64,000 nucleotides of DNA, taken from NCBI RefSeq assembly GCF_004362895.1, contig NZ_SNXI01000008.1, positions 43,441-107,440 of the forward strand. The letters run 5' to 3'. Below the pieces are notes generated by a model. It was not told the origin of the DNA. It saw nothing but the letters and a program-made list of their open reading frames with translations, and did no database searches. Numbering within the stretch: the stretch's first letter is position 1; each line of letters begins with the position of its first letter. Below are positions 7,771 through 18,105 of this stretch, piece after piece. The position numbers and the translations under genes are program-made. Source of the DNA: Idiomarina aquatica (GTDB lineage Bacteria; Pseudomonadota; Gammaproteobacteria; Enterobacterales; Alteromonadaceae).

Positions 7771-8199
7771 TTAAATATCCAGTTGTTTCGGTTGTTGAGC
7801 AGTATGGTTATGCTCAGCACCTGCGTACACTTTCAGTTTACGGAACATGGCACGGCCTAGTGGTCCACGAGGCAACATACCTTTAACCGCTTTCTGAATG
7901 ACCATTTCTGGTTTCTTAGCAATCAGCTTTTCGAAGCTGATTGATTTGATACCACCCGGAAATCCAGTGTGCGAGTAGTACATCTTGTCCTGAGCTTTGT
8001 TACCGGTTACGGCAACTTTCTCGGCGTTAACAACAACGATGTAATCGCCAGTGTCAACGTGCGGAGTATACTCAGCTTTATGCTTGCCGCGCAGGCGACG
8101 AGCGATTTCGGTAGCTAAACGACCTAAAGTTTTACCTTCTGCGTCTACTACATACCAGTCGCGTTTTACCGTTTCTGGCTTTGCTACAAATGTTTTCAT
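7771..8199 (-). CDS. rplM: Ribosomal protein L13 (uL13)
   Basis: 142 residues, the same length as in E. coli. [21 protein letters not shown] (in two parts), HTGFPGG and the MLPRGPLGR segment are typical of L13, an early assembly protein of the large subunit. In E. coli L13 represses its own operon by binding the mRNA leader; here a ~150-nt leader with a strong hairpin precedes the gene, consistent with similar control. Confidence 0.98.
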   Translation of the reverse strand: MKTFVAKPETVKRDWYVVDAEGKTLGRLATEIARRLRGKHKAEYTPHVDTGDYIVVVNAEKVAVTGNKAQDKMYYSHTGFPGGIKSISFEKLIAKKPEMVIQKAVKGMLPRGPLGRAMFRKLKVYAGAEHNHTAQQPKQLDI

Positions 8200-8303
8200 G
8201 AGTTTAAAACCTAAATCAAAAAGTTCACGGACAGTAATTCCGGGCTTCCCCGCGAATCACAACAGTAAAATAACGAATAAAATCATTAAGTTACTTGCTG
8301 CAA

Positions 8304-8332
8304 CCATTGGTTAAACAAAATTAACACAATGG
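8304..8332 (-). promoter_or_regulatory. Strong hairpin in the rplM leader, possible L13 autoregulatory element
   Basis: On the minus strand CCATTG, one bulged T, and GTTAA pair with TTAAC and CAATGG across a 6-nt loop: an 11-bp stem about 15-43 nt after the predicted start and ~105 nt before the ATG. It is not followed by a T-run, so it is unlikely to be a simple terminator. Confidence 0.45.
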
Positions 8333-8353
8333 ACTGTAACGTGGGCTGCGCGG

Positions 8354-8359
8354 ATTATA
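8354..8359 (-). promoter_or_regulatory. Consensus -10 box of the rplM promoter
   Basis: A perfect TATAAT on the minus strand, with a T-rich stretch just upstream and a GCGCG discriminator just downstream, as expected for a growth-rate-regulated ribosomal promoter. No good -35 hexamer is seen at 16-18 bp. The predicted start is near 8347. Confidence 0.55.
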
Positions 8360-8405
8360 GGAAAAATGGCAGTAAAGATCACGTCTTTTTTGCAGAAACT
8401 TTAAC

Positions 8406-9515
8406 CTATGCCTTGTGCTCTTCCGCCAAATATTGCTGACTTTGCATTTCTTGTAAGCGACTGACACAGCGTTTAAATTCAAAACTCAACTGCCCTTCGG
8501 TATAAAGCTGTTCAATGGGCACAGCTGCTGACAGAATAAGCTTTACTTTACGTTCGTAAAACTCATCAACCAATGCAATAAACCGCCGTGCGATATCGTC
8601 ATTACCGCGCCCCATCTGTTCGACGTTACTGATAAGAACGGCATGATAAAGTTGACTGATTTCCATATAGTCGTTTTGTGACCGTGCAGTTTTGCAAATG
8701 GCACTAAAATCAAAAAACACAACGTCATCACTGACCGCACGCACAGCAATATCTCTGCCGAGGATATCGATAGTGGTCTCGTCATAGGCTTGTTTGTTTT
8801 CCGGGGCCAGTTGCGCGAAATACTCAATTAAATTTTTATCCGCCTGTTGATCGAGTGGCGAATGAAATATTTCAGCCTTACTTAAGGTACGCAAGCGATA
8901 ATCAACACCACTATCAACGTTAATCACGCGACAATTTTCTTTAATCCGCTCAATCGCCGGTATAAAACGCTCACGTTGCAGTCCATTTTTGTAAAGATCA
9001 TCAGGTACAATGTTAGACGTTGCCACCAGCACCACGTTGCGTTCAAATAAATACTCAAACAGCTTACCCAGCAACATAGCATCGGTAATATCCTGCACGA
9101 AAAATTCATCAAAACAGATAATCTGCGCTTGCTTGGCGATCCGTTCAGCGATGATCTCTAGCGGGTCTGACTGGTCTTTCAGGGTTTTCAATTCGCCGTG
9201 AACGCGGTGCATAAAACGGTGAAAATGCACTCGCCACTTGCGTTCAAGCGGCAACGCCTCAAAAAACGTATCCACCAGATAGGTTTTACCGCGACCGACG
9301 CCCCCCCAAAAATACAAACCTTTCGGTGGTTTCGGCGTTGAACTAAACAGCCGCTTCCAGAATGGCTGCTGCAACTGACGTTGATACATAACGAGTTGCT
9401 GGTAGAGGGTTTCTAATTGCTCAACCGCATGCGCTTGCGCCTCGTCATAACTAAAACCCGCTTGTTGCAGGTCTTTTTCATACTGCTGTTGGGGACTTAA
9501 GCCACGCGTTGTCAC
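8406..9515 (-). CDS. zapE: ZapE, cell-division ATPase
   Basis: 369 residues (E. coli 375). An AAA+-like P-loop appears as GGVGRGKT, with the Walker B-type segment IICFDEFFVQD and HFHRFMHRVH downstream, all signatures of the AFG1/ZapE family. ZapE associates with FtsZ and affects Z-ring dynamics under low oxygen or high temperature in E. coli. It is divergent from zapG and upstream of rplM-rpsI, the same arrangement as in E. coli. Confidence 0.94.
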   Translation of the reverse strand: MTTRGLSPQQQYEKDLQQAGFSYDEAQAHAVEQLETLYQQLVMYQRQLQQPFWKRLFSSTPKPPKGLYFWGGVGRGKTYLVDTFFEALPLERKWRVHFHRFMHRVHGELKTLKDQSDPLEIIAERIAKQAQIICFDEFFVQDITDAMLLGKLFEYLFERNVVLVATSNIVPDDLYKNGLQRERFIPAIERIKENCRVINVDSGVDYRLRTLSKAEIFHSPLDQQADKNLIEYFAQLAPENKQAYDETTIDILGRDIAVRAVSDDVVFFDFSAICKTARSQNDYMEISQLYHAVLISNVEQMGRGNDDIARRFIALVDEFYERKVKLILSAAVPIEQLYTEGQLSFEFKRCVSRLQEMQSQQYLAEEHKA

Positions 9516-9577
9516 TACCTGTTACCCTCAGATCGGATTACCCATAAACGTGCAGATAGTTTATCATGATGCTAAGT

Positions 9578-9605
9578 TTGAGCAATCAGCCGCTATTGAT
9601 ACGAT
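9578..9605 (+). promoter_or_regulatory. Candidate promoter of zapG
   Basis: TTGAGC (9578-9583) and TACGAT (9600-9605) with a 16-bp spacer lie 36 bp before the zapG ATG. Both hexamers match consensus at four of six positions. Confidence 0.4.
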
Positions 9606-9640
9606 GCGGTTGTGGTTAAGTCACCATTCAGGAGTGAGTA

Positions 9641-10099
9641 ATGAGTTGGATTATTGGTGTGCTGTTAGTAATAGCGGGTGCAATACTCGGCTTTTTTGTG
9701 GCTAAATTTTGGCTGTCCGGCGGCACCTCAGGTGATTTAGAAAGTCAGGTTGAACAAAGCCAGAAGCAATTAGCAGACTACAAACGTGAAGTTGCTGAGC
9801 ACTTCGCAACAGCTAATGCACTAGTCGAGCAGCTTGCTGACACACAGGACAAACTGCACAACTACCTACAACAAAGCGCCGACTTACTGCAACAAAACGG
9901 TGGTCAGGACGACTTACCGTTTTTTTCCGAAGATACTTTACGGCAGCTGCGAGTGGCCAACACCGTGAATAAAGATTACCGTTCAGGGCAAACTGACGAC
10001 GCCTCGCAGCAGGCGCCGCGTGATTACACCGAACAGCGCAGTGGGCTTTTTGAGAGCAACAAGGGCCGGGACGAGGATAATAGCTCAAAAACATCTTGA
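9641..10099 (+). CDS. zapG: ZapG (YhcB), inner-membrane DUF1043 protein
   Basis: 152 residues. A single N-terminal membrane helix (about residues 3-24, IIGVLLVIAGAILGFFVAKF) is followed by a coiled coil (about 33-95) and a low-complexity polar tail, the layout of YhcB/DUF1043. Family members link cell division, peptidoglycan synthesis and envelope growth. ATG 9641 has GGAGTGAG just upstream. It is divergent from zapE and precedes degQ. Confidence 0.88.
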   Translation: MSWIIGVLLVIAGAILGFFVAKFWLSGGTSGDLESQVEQSQKQLADYKREVAEHFATANALVEQLADTQDKLHNYLQQSADLLQQNGGQDDLPFFSEDTLRQLRVANTVNKDYRSGQTDDASQQAPRDYTEQRSGLFESNKGRDEDNSSKTS

Positions 10100-10113
10100 A
10101 ACATTTTTAAGGT

Positions 10114-10142
10114 GAACTCATATAAAGAGTTAACAGTCTGAA
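10114..10142 (+). promoter_or_regulatory. Sigma-E-like promoter upstream of degQ
   Basis: GAACTC (10114-10119) and TCTGAA (10137-10142) resemble the envelope-stress sigma factor consensus (GAACTT and TCTGA). The spacing between AACTC and TCTGA is 17 bp against the usual 16. Transcription would begin near 10147, leaving a short 5' leader with GGAG at 10170-10173 before the ATG. Confidence 0.5.
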
Positions 10143-10184
10143 CCTGCAAGTTGTAATCCCCTGTTACTTGGAGAAAAAAGTAAT

Positions 10185-11543
10185 ATGAACAAATTGTTGA
10201 CTCTTTTTGCTGCTTCACTTTTAGTCATTACCAGTGCCTCGAGCAACGCACAGGTAAGCATTCCATTTTTCGGCGACAGCGACGAGACCCCTACACTCGC
10301 TCCAATGCTGGAGGAAGTGACGCCGGCTGTGGTTAATATTTCGGTTAAAGGCAAACGTGAAGTCCGCCAGCGTATGCCGGATGCGTTGCGTTTTTTCTTC
10401 GGCCCCAACGCCCCGCGCGAGCAAGTACGTGAACGCCCCTTTCAAGGCTTAGGTTCCGGCGTCATTATTGACGCAGAAAAAGGTTATGTGGTTACCAATA
10501 ACCATGTCATCGACGACGCCACAGAAATCTTAGTTACATTAAAAGATGGACGCGAGTTTGACGCCGAGGTCATCGGCACTGACGAGCGCTCAGACATTGC
10601 ACTAATTAAGATTAAGAATGGTGAAAACCTGACTGATATCGAGATTGGCCAGTCTTCTGACCTGCGCGTTGGCGATTTTGTCGTTGCGATTGGCAACCCG
10701 TTCGGGTTGGGTCAAACCGTTACCTCAGGCATTGTCAGCGCGCTCGGACGCAGTGGTCTGGGTATTGAAGAGTTAGAAAACTTTATCCAAACGGATGCAG
10801 CCATTAACAGCGGTAATTCAGGCGGCGCATTGGTCACCCTGGATGGTCAGTTGGTCGGTATTAATACTGCCATCCTGGGTCCAAATGGCGGCAACATTGG
10901 TATTGGTTTCGCTATTCCTTCGGATATGATGAATAACCTGGTACTTCAGCTAATTGAATTTGGCGAAGTTCGTCGCGGCGTACTGGGTATTCGTGGTCAC
11001 GACTTAACCCACGACATCGCTCAGGCTCTGAATATCGACGCCAGTAATGGCGCGTTCGTTGCCGAGTCTATTCCGGGCGGTTCAGCCGACGAGGCCGGAA
11101 TCAAATCCGGTGATGTTATTTTGTCGGTCAATGGTTCAGCTATAGCCTCTTTTTCGGAGTTGCGCGCGCTTGTTAGCAGCATGGGACAAGGCAAAACCAT
11201 TACCCTGGGCGTAGTTCGCGATGGCGAAAGCATGGAAATTGACGTTACGCTGGGTTCACAGGATGTCGAGGTTACAGCTTCTTCAATACATCCGGCTCTG
11301 GAAGGCGCTACACTAGCTGTATCCAGTGACCCTACTGGTATCGAAATCACGCAGCTTGAGGACGGTTCACCAGCAGCTCGGGTAGGTCTTGAAGAAGGCG
11401 ATATTATCCGCGGTGTTAATCGCAGAGCAGTCAGTTCAATGGGCGATTTACGCAGTGTCATCGAAGACACCACCGGTGTCGTGGCATTAAATATACAACG
11501 CGGTAGTAGCTCGTTATATTTAGTCCTGCGTAACCCGGGTTAA
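10185..11543 (+). CDS. degQ: DegQ/DegP-type periplasmic serine endoprotease
   Basis: 452 residues (DegQ 455). Signal peptide about 1-22. The trypsin-like domain carries the triad His107 (NNHVID), Asp137 (RSDIALI) and Ser212 (GNSGGAL), followed by two PDZ domains (about 255-345 and 360-450). It acts in the periplasm on misfolded proteins and can also chaperone. The short LA-loop and the degQ-degS neighbourhood favour DegQ over DegP, though it may serve both roles. A sigma-E-like promoter precedes it and a terminator follows. Confidence 0.93.
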   Translation: MNKLLTLFAASLLVITSASSNAQVSIPFFGDSDETPTLAPMLEEVTPAVVNISVKGKREVRQRMPDALRFFFGPNAPREQVRERPFQGLGSGVIIDAEKGYVVTNNHVIDDATEILVTLKDGREFDAEVIGTDERSDIALIKIKNGENLTDIEIGQSSDLRVGDFVVAIGNPFGLGQTVTSGIVSALGRSGLGIEELENFIQTDAAINSGNSGGALVTLDGQLVGINTAILGPNGGNIGIGFAIPSDMMNNLVLQLIEFGEVRRGVLGIRGHDLTHDIAQALNIDASNGAFVAESIPGGSADEAGIKSGDVILSVNGSAIASFSELRALVSSMGQGKTITLGVVRDGESMEIDVTLGSQDVEVTASSIHPALEGATLAVSSDPTGIEITQLEDGSPAARVGLEEGDIIRGVNRRAVSSMGDLRSVIEDTTGVVALNIQRGSSSLYLVLRNPG

Positions 11544-11572
11544 GATCATTTGACGTAACTTCAAGCGCTTAC

Positions 11573-11613
11573 AAAAAGGTGACAGCAGTGATAAGCTGAT
11601 GTCACCTTTTTTT
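11573..11613 (+). terminator. Intrinsic terminator after degQ
   Basis: AAAAAGGTGACA pairs with TGTCACCTTTTTTT around a short A/G-rich loop that itself can pair (CAGC/GCTG). A run of seven T residues ends the structure 14 bases before degS, so degS likely has its own promoter or depends on read-through. Confidence 0.88.
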
Positions 11614-11626
11614 CAGGAATAATACC

Positions 11627-12682
11627 ATGAGTTCAGCCCAGTCCATGTTTCGCTTTTTGATTCAGTCCGTCGGACTGGGGCTTGTTGTGGCAGCAATTGT
11701 GGTGCTAATGATGCCGCTTATCTCGCCACAGCAAAATACCTTGAACCCCGATAGCGCTCCCTTAAGCTTTAATCATGCGGTTGATCGGGCTGCACCCGCC
11801 GTCGTCAACATCTACAGCCTGGGCGAGATCGAAGGCTCCTATTATCAACCTCAAACATCACGTGTATGGCGCCTGGGGTCAGGTGTCATCATGGATAGTC
11901 GCGGCTATATCCTGACGGCGCAACACGTGGTTGATAACGTTGACCAAATATTGGTGGCGCTGCAGGACGGCCGTCAATACGGGGCGCAATTAATTGGCAG
12001 CGATTATTATACCGATCTGGCGGTGTTAAAAATAGAAGCCGATAACCTACCTGTCATACCAACCGCCGATAAACCTCAGCCACGTGTCGGAGATATTGTA
12101 TTGGCGATAGGTAACCCCTATAACATTGGCCAAACAATTACCCAGGGTATTATCAGTGCAACAGGTGGACGCGTCGGCGTTAGCCGCAGTTCTTATTCCG
12201 ATTTAATTCAAATGGATGCCGTTATTAACCAGGGCGCATCAGGCGGTGCGTTGGTGAATACCGCAGGTGAGCTCATTGGCATTAATAACGCCCGTTTCAA
12301 TAACGCCTTTGGTGACGGTATCGAAGGCATTTATTTTGCCGTACCATACAGTAATGCCCGCGAAATTATGCAAACCCTTATCGCCGAAGGTAAGGTCGTT
12401 CGGGGCTGGATTGGCATTAGTGTGGACCCCAACTCCAGCGACCAACTTGCGCAGCAAGGTATTCAGGTGACTGCCGTTGAACCCGGCAGCCCTGCTGCTG
12501 TCGCCGGTATGCGCCAGGGAGATATTATTACTCGTATCGGTGGAAAGCCGGTTCGCTCCGCGTCAGAAGGTATGCGAGAAGTGGTTAATGCTAAACCGGG
12601 TTCAGCCTTAGACATTACGATTTATCGTAACGGCGAGCCACAACAACTCACCGTTACGACCGCCGAACCACCGAGTGGCTAG
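11627..12682 (+). CDS. degS: DegS, membrane-anchored serine protease of the sigma-E cascade
   Basis: 351 residues (E. coli 355). An N-terminal membrane helix (about 9-30) is followed by a trypsin-like domain with His100, Asp130 and Ser205, and one PDZ domain (about 255-345). DegS senses unfolded porin C-termini through the PDZ domain and cleaves RseA, releasing sigma-E. The nucleophile motif reads NQGASGGAL, with Ala where GNSGG is usual; the catalytic Ser itself is present. Convergent with murA, 12 bases apart. Confidence 0.92.
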   Translation: MSSAQSMFRFLIQSVGLGLVVAAIVVLMMPLISPQQNTLNPDSAPLSFNHAVDRAAPAVVNIYSLGEIEGSYYQPQTSRVWRLGSGVIMDSRGYILTAQHVVDNVDQILVALQDGRQYGAQLIGSDYYTDLAVLKIEADNLPVIPTADKPQPRVGDIVLAIGNPYNIGQTITQGIISATGGRVGVSRSSYSDLIQMDAVINQGASGGALVNTAGELIGINNARFNNAFGDGIEGIYFAVPYSNAREIMQTLIAEGKVVRGWIGISVDPNSSDQLAQQGIQVTAVEPGSPAAVAGMRQGDIITRIGGKPVRSASEGMREVVNAKPGSALDITIYRNGEPQQLTVTTAEPPSG

Positions 12683-12694
12683 ACGTACCAGGCG

Positions 12695-14223
<1,529 letters not shown>

Positions 14224-14265
14224 TATATTAACCCTTGTTACTGCAGGCAGTTAGCATTTAGGACG

Positions 14266-14556
14266 CTAGCTTAACGAAAGCACGCCCTCAACGCCACTGA
14301 CTGCGGCAATTTGTTGTAACTGTTGGTTGGCACCAACACAGCTGATGCCGCTAAGCCCCTGTTCTTTAACTAGGTCCAGCAACAGCGCAACCCCGGCCGT
14401 ATCAACATTAGAGACGTCACTGAGATCGATTTTTGTTACCTTATCAGCACTGATCGCCTGCCGCCACGTTGTCCAGATGGACGGAATTGTATGCCGCGTT
14501 AACGAACCACTGATGGTTAGTACCTGCTGCTCGATGGCAAAGGTAATATCACTCAT
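14266..14556 (-). CDS. mlaB: MlaB, STAS-domain subunit of the MlaFEDB lipid transporter
   Basis: 96 residues (E. coli 97), a single STAS domain with IDLSDVSNVDTAGVALL, the loop that contacts the ATPase. MlaB binds MlaF in the cytoplasm and supports assembly and activity of the transporter that maintains outer-membrane lipid asymmetry. It follows mlaC by 12 bases. Confidence 0.92.
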   Translation of the reverse strand: MSDITFAIEQQVLTISGSLTRHTIPSIWTTWRQAISADKVTKIDLSDVSNVDTAGVALLLDLVKEQGLSGISCVGANQQLQQIAAVSGVEGVLSLS

Positions 14557-14568
14557 TAGTTGCCCCTG

Positions 14569-15225
14569 TTAGGCCGGTACATCAACTTCATCATCAAGAC
14601 GAATCGGTTGCTGCGCTTTGTTATTCAACAACTCTATGGTGTTGTCGATACCGCGCGAGCGGATCACCGCGTTAATTTCGCTTTGTTTGCTGGAAAGCAG
14701 GCTAACACCCTCGACAACTAAGTCATATGCTTTCCAGATCTCGCTATCCGCATCGTAGCGCACGCGAAAGTTTAACCGAATGGGATCGCGCCCATTTTCG
14801 ACAACCCGAGTCTCTACGGTAACATCGCGATCGCTGGGCGAAACGTTTTTAGGGTTAACGAATTCAACCTCGTGTTTGCTCTCGTCATATTGCGTAAAAG
14901 CCCGGGCATAGGTTGCAACAATGTAATCTGTAAAAGCTTGGTAAAAAGCCTGACGCTGTTCATTGCTGGTATCCTTAAAGTAACGTCCAAGTACCTTTTT
15001 CGAAGCAAAAATATTATCCACGTAGGGCATCAGCTCGTCTTCTACAATCACTTTAAGGTGATCTGGATTTTCATTAATCATATCGCGTTCGTTGGCGATA
15101 CGTTGAAACGTCTGCTCGGCAACCTTCTCAAGCAGACGATACGGATTATCGTCTTTTATCAACTCTGCCGACGCCGGGGCCACCAGCATCAATGCACTAA
15201 TTGCCCAAATCACTAAGGTTTTCAT
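14569..15225 (-). CDS. mlaC: MlaC, periplasmic phospholipid carrier
   Basis: 218 residues from the ATG at 15225, which starts the signal peptide MKTLVIWAISALMLVAPASA; the longer frame upstream lacks a credible start. The body is the Tol-Tol-Ttg2 (MlaC) fold with ANERDMINENPDHLK and LGRYFKDTSNEQRQAF. MlaC ferries phospholipid between the OmpC-MlaA complex and MlaFEDB. Downstream of mlaD in the conserved order. Confidence 0.94.
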   Translation of the reverse strand: MKTLVIWAISALMLVAPASAELIKDDNPYRLLEKVAEQTFQRIANERDMINENPDHLKVIVEDELMPYVDNIFASKKVLGRYFKDTSNEQRQAFYQAFTDYIVATYARAFTQYDESKHEVEFVNPKNVSPSDRDVTVETRVVENGRDPIRLNFRVRYDADSEIWKAYDLVVEGVSLLSSKQSEINAVIRSRGIDNTIELLNNKAQQPIRLDDEVDVPA

Positions 15226-15241
15226 GTTACTACTCCTTAAA

Positions 15242-15709
15242 TTAGTCGTTGCCCTGGCTGAATAAGAATTGGCCAATTAACTGTTCCAACACCAATGCTG
15301 ACTTAGTATCGCTAATGGTATCGCCGTCTTCCAGCATACCCACGGTGTCATCAATAAAGCCTGGCTGCAGTCCGAGATATTGCTCACCCAATAAGCCCGA
15401 GGTCAAAACCGATAACGAACTGGTCTCTGAAAATTGGCTGTAATCAGCGCTAATTTCCATTTCTACTGTGGGTTCATAATATTCCCCAGTTAGCGATATC
15501 TGACTGACCCGGCCAACAACAACCCCACCCACCTTTACCGGTGAACGAACTTTTAAACTGCCGATATTATCGAACTTGGCATACAGCGTATAAGTTTCAC
15601 CTGCCGTTGCCGCACTGCCGCTGGCAGCGCGCAATGCTATAAATGACAACGCCAGCACACCTAGTACGACAAATAAACCGACCCAAATCTGTGTTTTACG
15701 TGATTCCAT
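15242..15709 (-). CDS. mlaD: MlaD, membrane-anchored MCE-domain protein
   Basis: 155 residues (E. coli 183; the shorter length is at the C-terminus). An N-terminal membrane helix (about 7-29) precedes one MCE domain (about 38-117; YAKFDNIGSLKVRSPVKVGGV is typical). Six MlaD subunits form a hydrophobic ring on MlaE that passes lipid to or from MlaC. Confidence 0.94.
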   Translation of the reverse strand: MESRKTQIWVGLFVVLGVLALSFIALRAASGSAATAGETYTLYAKFDNIGSLKVRSPVKVGGVVVGRVSQISLTGEYYEPTVEMEISADYSQFSETSSLSVLTSGLLGEQYLGLQPGFIDDTVGMLEDGDTISDTKSALVLEQLIGQFLFSQGND

Positions 15710-15715
15710 GGTTTT

Positions 15716-16492
15716 CTACCCACCAAACATCAAAGCTGTAAGAATAAAATCAAGACCTAAAATAGTGAGCGATGCAGTCACTACTGTAGACGTTGTTGCG
15801 GCACTGATACCGGCAGAGGTTGGCACCGCGCGATATCCTTTATAAAGAGCAATCCAGGTAACAACAAAAGCAAATACGATGGACTTAATTACCCCGTTTA
15901 ACAGATCGTCATACCAATCGACAGACGACTGCATAACTGACCAGAAGGCACCTTCGTCGACTCCCAGCCAGCCTGAGCCAACCAAATAGCCACCGTAAAT
16001 GCCTACCGCTGAGAATATCAACGCTAACAACGGCATACTGACAAAGCCCGCCCAAAAACGCGGTGCAACGACGCGCCGTAGCGGATCAACCGCCATCATT
16101 TCCAGGCTCGACAACTGCTCAGTTGCTTTCATTAATCCAATTTCGGCTGTAAGCGCAGAACCTGCACGTCCCGCAAATAATAGCGCTGTGACAACCGGCC
16201 CCAGCTCACGCAACAGCGACAAAGCGACCATGGGCCCCAGCGACTGCTCGGCGCCATAATCAACTAAAATGGTGTAACCTTGTAAGCCCAGCACCATGCC
16301 GATAAACAGGCCGCTGACAATAATAATTAACAGCGATAATACGCCGACCACATACATTTGATGGATAAACAGAGGCAATGACTTACGTGGATTTGGCTTA
16401 CCAATAAGCGCATTCATCAGCATCGCCAGTGCGTAACCAATTCCGGCAACTTGATCCAACGACTTCTTACCCAGACGACGTAGCATTTCCAT
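15716..16492 (-). CDS. mlaE: MlaE, permease of the MlaFEDB lipid transporter
   Basis: 258 residues with the MlaE/YrbE fold: an amphipathic N-terminal helix and five membrane helices, with [22 protein letters not shown] the most conserved family segment. It forms the transmembrane path of the asymmetry-maintaining ABC system. The start overlaps the mlaF stop by one base. Confidence 0.95.
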   Translation of the reverse strand: MEMLRRLGKKSLDQVAGIGYALAMLMNALIGKPNPRKSLPLFIHQMYVVGVLSLLIIIVSGLFIGMVLGLQGYTILVDYGAEQSLGPMVALSLLRELGPVVTALLFAGRAGSALTAEIGLMKATEQLSSLEMMAVDPLRRVVAPRFWAGFVSMPLLALIFSAVGIYGGYLVGSGWLGVDEGAFWSVMQSSVDWYDDLLNGVIKSIVFAFVVTWIALYKGYRAVPTSAGISAATTSTVVTASLTILGLDFILTALMFGG

Positions 16493-17292
16493 TATTGCGC
16501 CCCCTTTAGCAAATCCGTTGCAAAGTCGTCGTCACTGTAATGGAACGCAACCGGTCCATCGGCTTCACCATGCAAAAACTGTTTAACAATAGCCGTACTG
16601 TCGCTTAACAGAGCTTTCGGCTCACCTTCTGCAACCACGCGTTTGTCGGCAATAATATAAGCGTAGTCTGCAATACTGAGCACTTCATCGACATCGTGTG
16701 TTACTACAATCGAGGTTAAGCCAAGTGAGTCATTGAGTGACTTAATTAGTTTGACTATAACGCCCATTGAAATAGGGTCCTGCCCGGCAAAAGGTTCGTC
16801 ATACATAATTAAATCCGGGTCCAACGCAATGGCACGTGCTAACGCCGCCCTTCGCGCCATGCCACCGGATAGCTCAGCCGGCATCAGATGACGTGCGCCG
16901 CGTAATCCGACGGCTTCCAACTTCATAATGACAATGCTGCGAATGAGCGTTTCAGGCAGGTTGGTATGCTCTCGAAGCGGAAACGCAACGTTGTCAAAAA
17001 CACTCATGTCGGTAAACAATGCGCCGCTTTGGAATAACATACTCATGCGCTTGCGCAGTTCATACAACGGCTTTCGTGACAACGCCGGTACTTCCTCTCC
17101 AGCCACCTTTATGCTGCCCGAGGTTGGTTTTAACTGGCCACCGATCAAGCGCAGTAATGTCGTTTTACCGATGCCACTGGGACCCATCACAGCAACTGTT
17201 TTGCCTTTCGGCACAGTTAGTGACAAGCCTTCATATATTGAACGCTCGCCATGGGCAAAATGCACATTGTTCAGCTCAACAAAATTGCTCAC
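16492..17292 (-). CDS. mlaF: MlaF, ATPase of the MlaFEDB lipid transporter
   Basis: 266 residues (E. coli 269). ABC ATPase with Walker [10 protein letters not shown], signature LSGGMARR, Walker [14 protein letters not shown] and H-loop VVTHDVDE. The start is a GTG at 17292 with AGGA seven bases upstream; the open frame extends 21 codons further to 17355, but without conserved sequence. First gene of mlaFEDCB-ibaG-murA, ~100 bp after a TetR-type gene. Confidence 0.93.
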   Translation of the reverse strand: MSNFVELNNVHFAHGERSIYEGLSLTVPKGKTVAVMGPSGIGKTTLLRLIGGQLKPTSGSIKVAGEEVPALSRKPLYELRKRMSMLFQSGALFTDMSVFDNVAFPLREHTNLPETLIRSIVIMKLEAVGLRGARHLMPAELSGGMARRAALARAIALDPDLIMYDEPFAGQDPISMGVIVKLIKSLNDSLGLTSIVVTHDVDEVLSIADYAYIIADKRVVAEGEPKALLSDSTAIVKQFLHGEADGPVAFHYSDDDFATDLLKGAQ

Positions 17293-17394
17293 TGTGCTTC
17301 CTGTTTTTTGGTTTCTATTAAGCTTACGTAGTTTAGCCTGTAAGCGTCTAATCAATAACTGTAAAAATGTTGCAAAACGTATCAGTTAATTGAA

Positions 17395-17949
17395 TCAATC
17401 GGTGTCACCGATACCATCAACTAGTGCCATTAGTTTTTGCGCAAACTGCTCTCGATCGGCCTGGCAGTGTTGGCACAATTGTAACTGCTCAAAGAGACGC
17501 GCCCCGTGCACTGAAAAGAACAATAATTCCGCCAGCTGCGGATCCGCTGTGGCGTTTTTTATCGTCTCAAACGTTTGTCGCACGTGGCTTTGTAACGGCT
17601 CAAGTAATTCAGGGTTATTGGCAGCTACGGCTAACATACCGCTACTGAGCTGCGCACACTCGGCGTCACTGTTTAACGAGGCCAGCAATATGCTTTTTAG
17701 TTCTTTACGCGGGTCATCGTTGAGTTGATCACGAAAATGCGCCCGCAACTGGTCAAACTGCGCCACCATGCGCTCCAGCATAGCCGCCAATAACGCATCT
17801 TTGTTGGCAAAGTGATAGAGCAAACCACCCTTACTGATGCCGGTTTCCTGACCTAACGCATCAAACGTCAAATGCGCTGCGCCCTGCTCTGCTACCAGCT
17901 TTTCTGCTGCGTCGATAATCACATCACGATTACTGGGACGACCTGCCAT
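17395..17949 (-). CDS. TetR/AcrR-family transcriptional regulator
   Basis: 184 residues. The N-terminal helix-turn-helix has the classic layout: RDVIIDAAEKLVAEQGAAHLT, then GISKGGLLYHFANKDALL. The C-terminal ligand domain is not recognisable to a specific ligand. It lies in the interval that E. coli fills with yrbG, between mla and kds-lpt, is co-directional with mlaF and divergent from kdsD. An imperfect palindrome just upstream could be its own operator. Targets could be itself, mla, or the kds-lpt operon; none is shown by sequence alone. Confidence 0.85.
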   Translation of the reverse strand: MAGRPSNRDVIIDAAEKLVAEQGAAHLTFDALGQETGISKGGLLYHFANKDALLAAMLERMVAQFDQLRAHFRDQLNDDPRKELKSILLASLNSDAECAQLSSGMLAVAANNPELLEPLQSHVRQTFETIKNATADPQLAELLFFSVHGARLFEQLQLCQHCQADREQFAQKLMALVDGIGDTD

Positions 17950-17971
17950 ATAATTCAGCCACCTTTTATAA

Positions 17972-17985
17972 ACCGTCTGGATGGT
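17972..17985. promoter_or_regulatory. Imperfect palindrome, possible TetR-family operator
   Basis: ACCGTC-TG-GATGGT lies 23 bp upstream of the TetR gene start, in the divergent interval before kdsD, flanked by AT-rich TATAA and TATAG sequence that could hold promoter elements in either direction. Five of the six bases per arm pair as an inverted repeat. Confidence 0.4.
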
Positions 17986-18105
17986 ATAGTAATTAAAATA
18001 TGCTATAAAAGCAATAGCCGAAAGCTCACAGAACTGACTTCATGGTAGGCACAGGCAGGTTAAATAACGTATCATTAAGCTAAGCAACAGAATTAGGAAA
18101 AAAGC

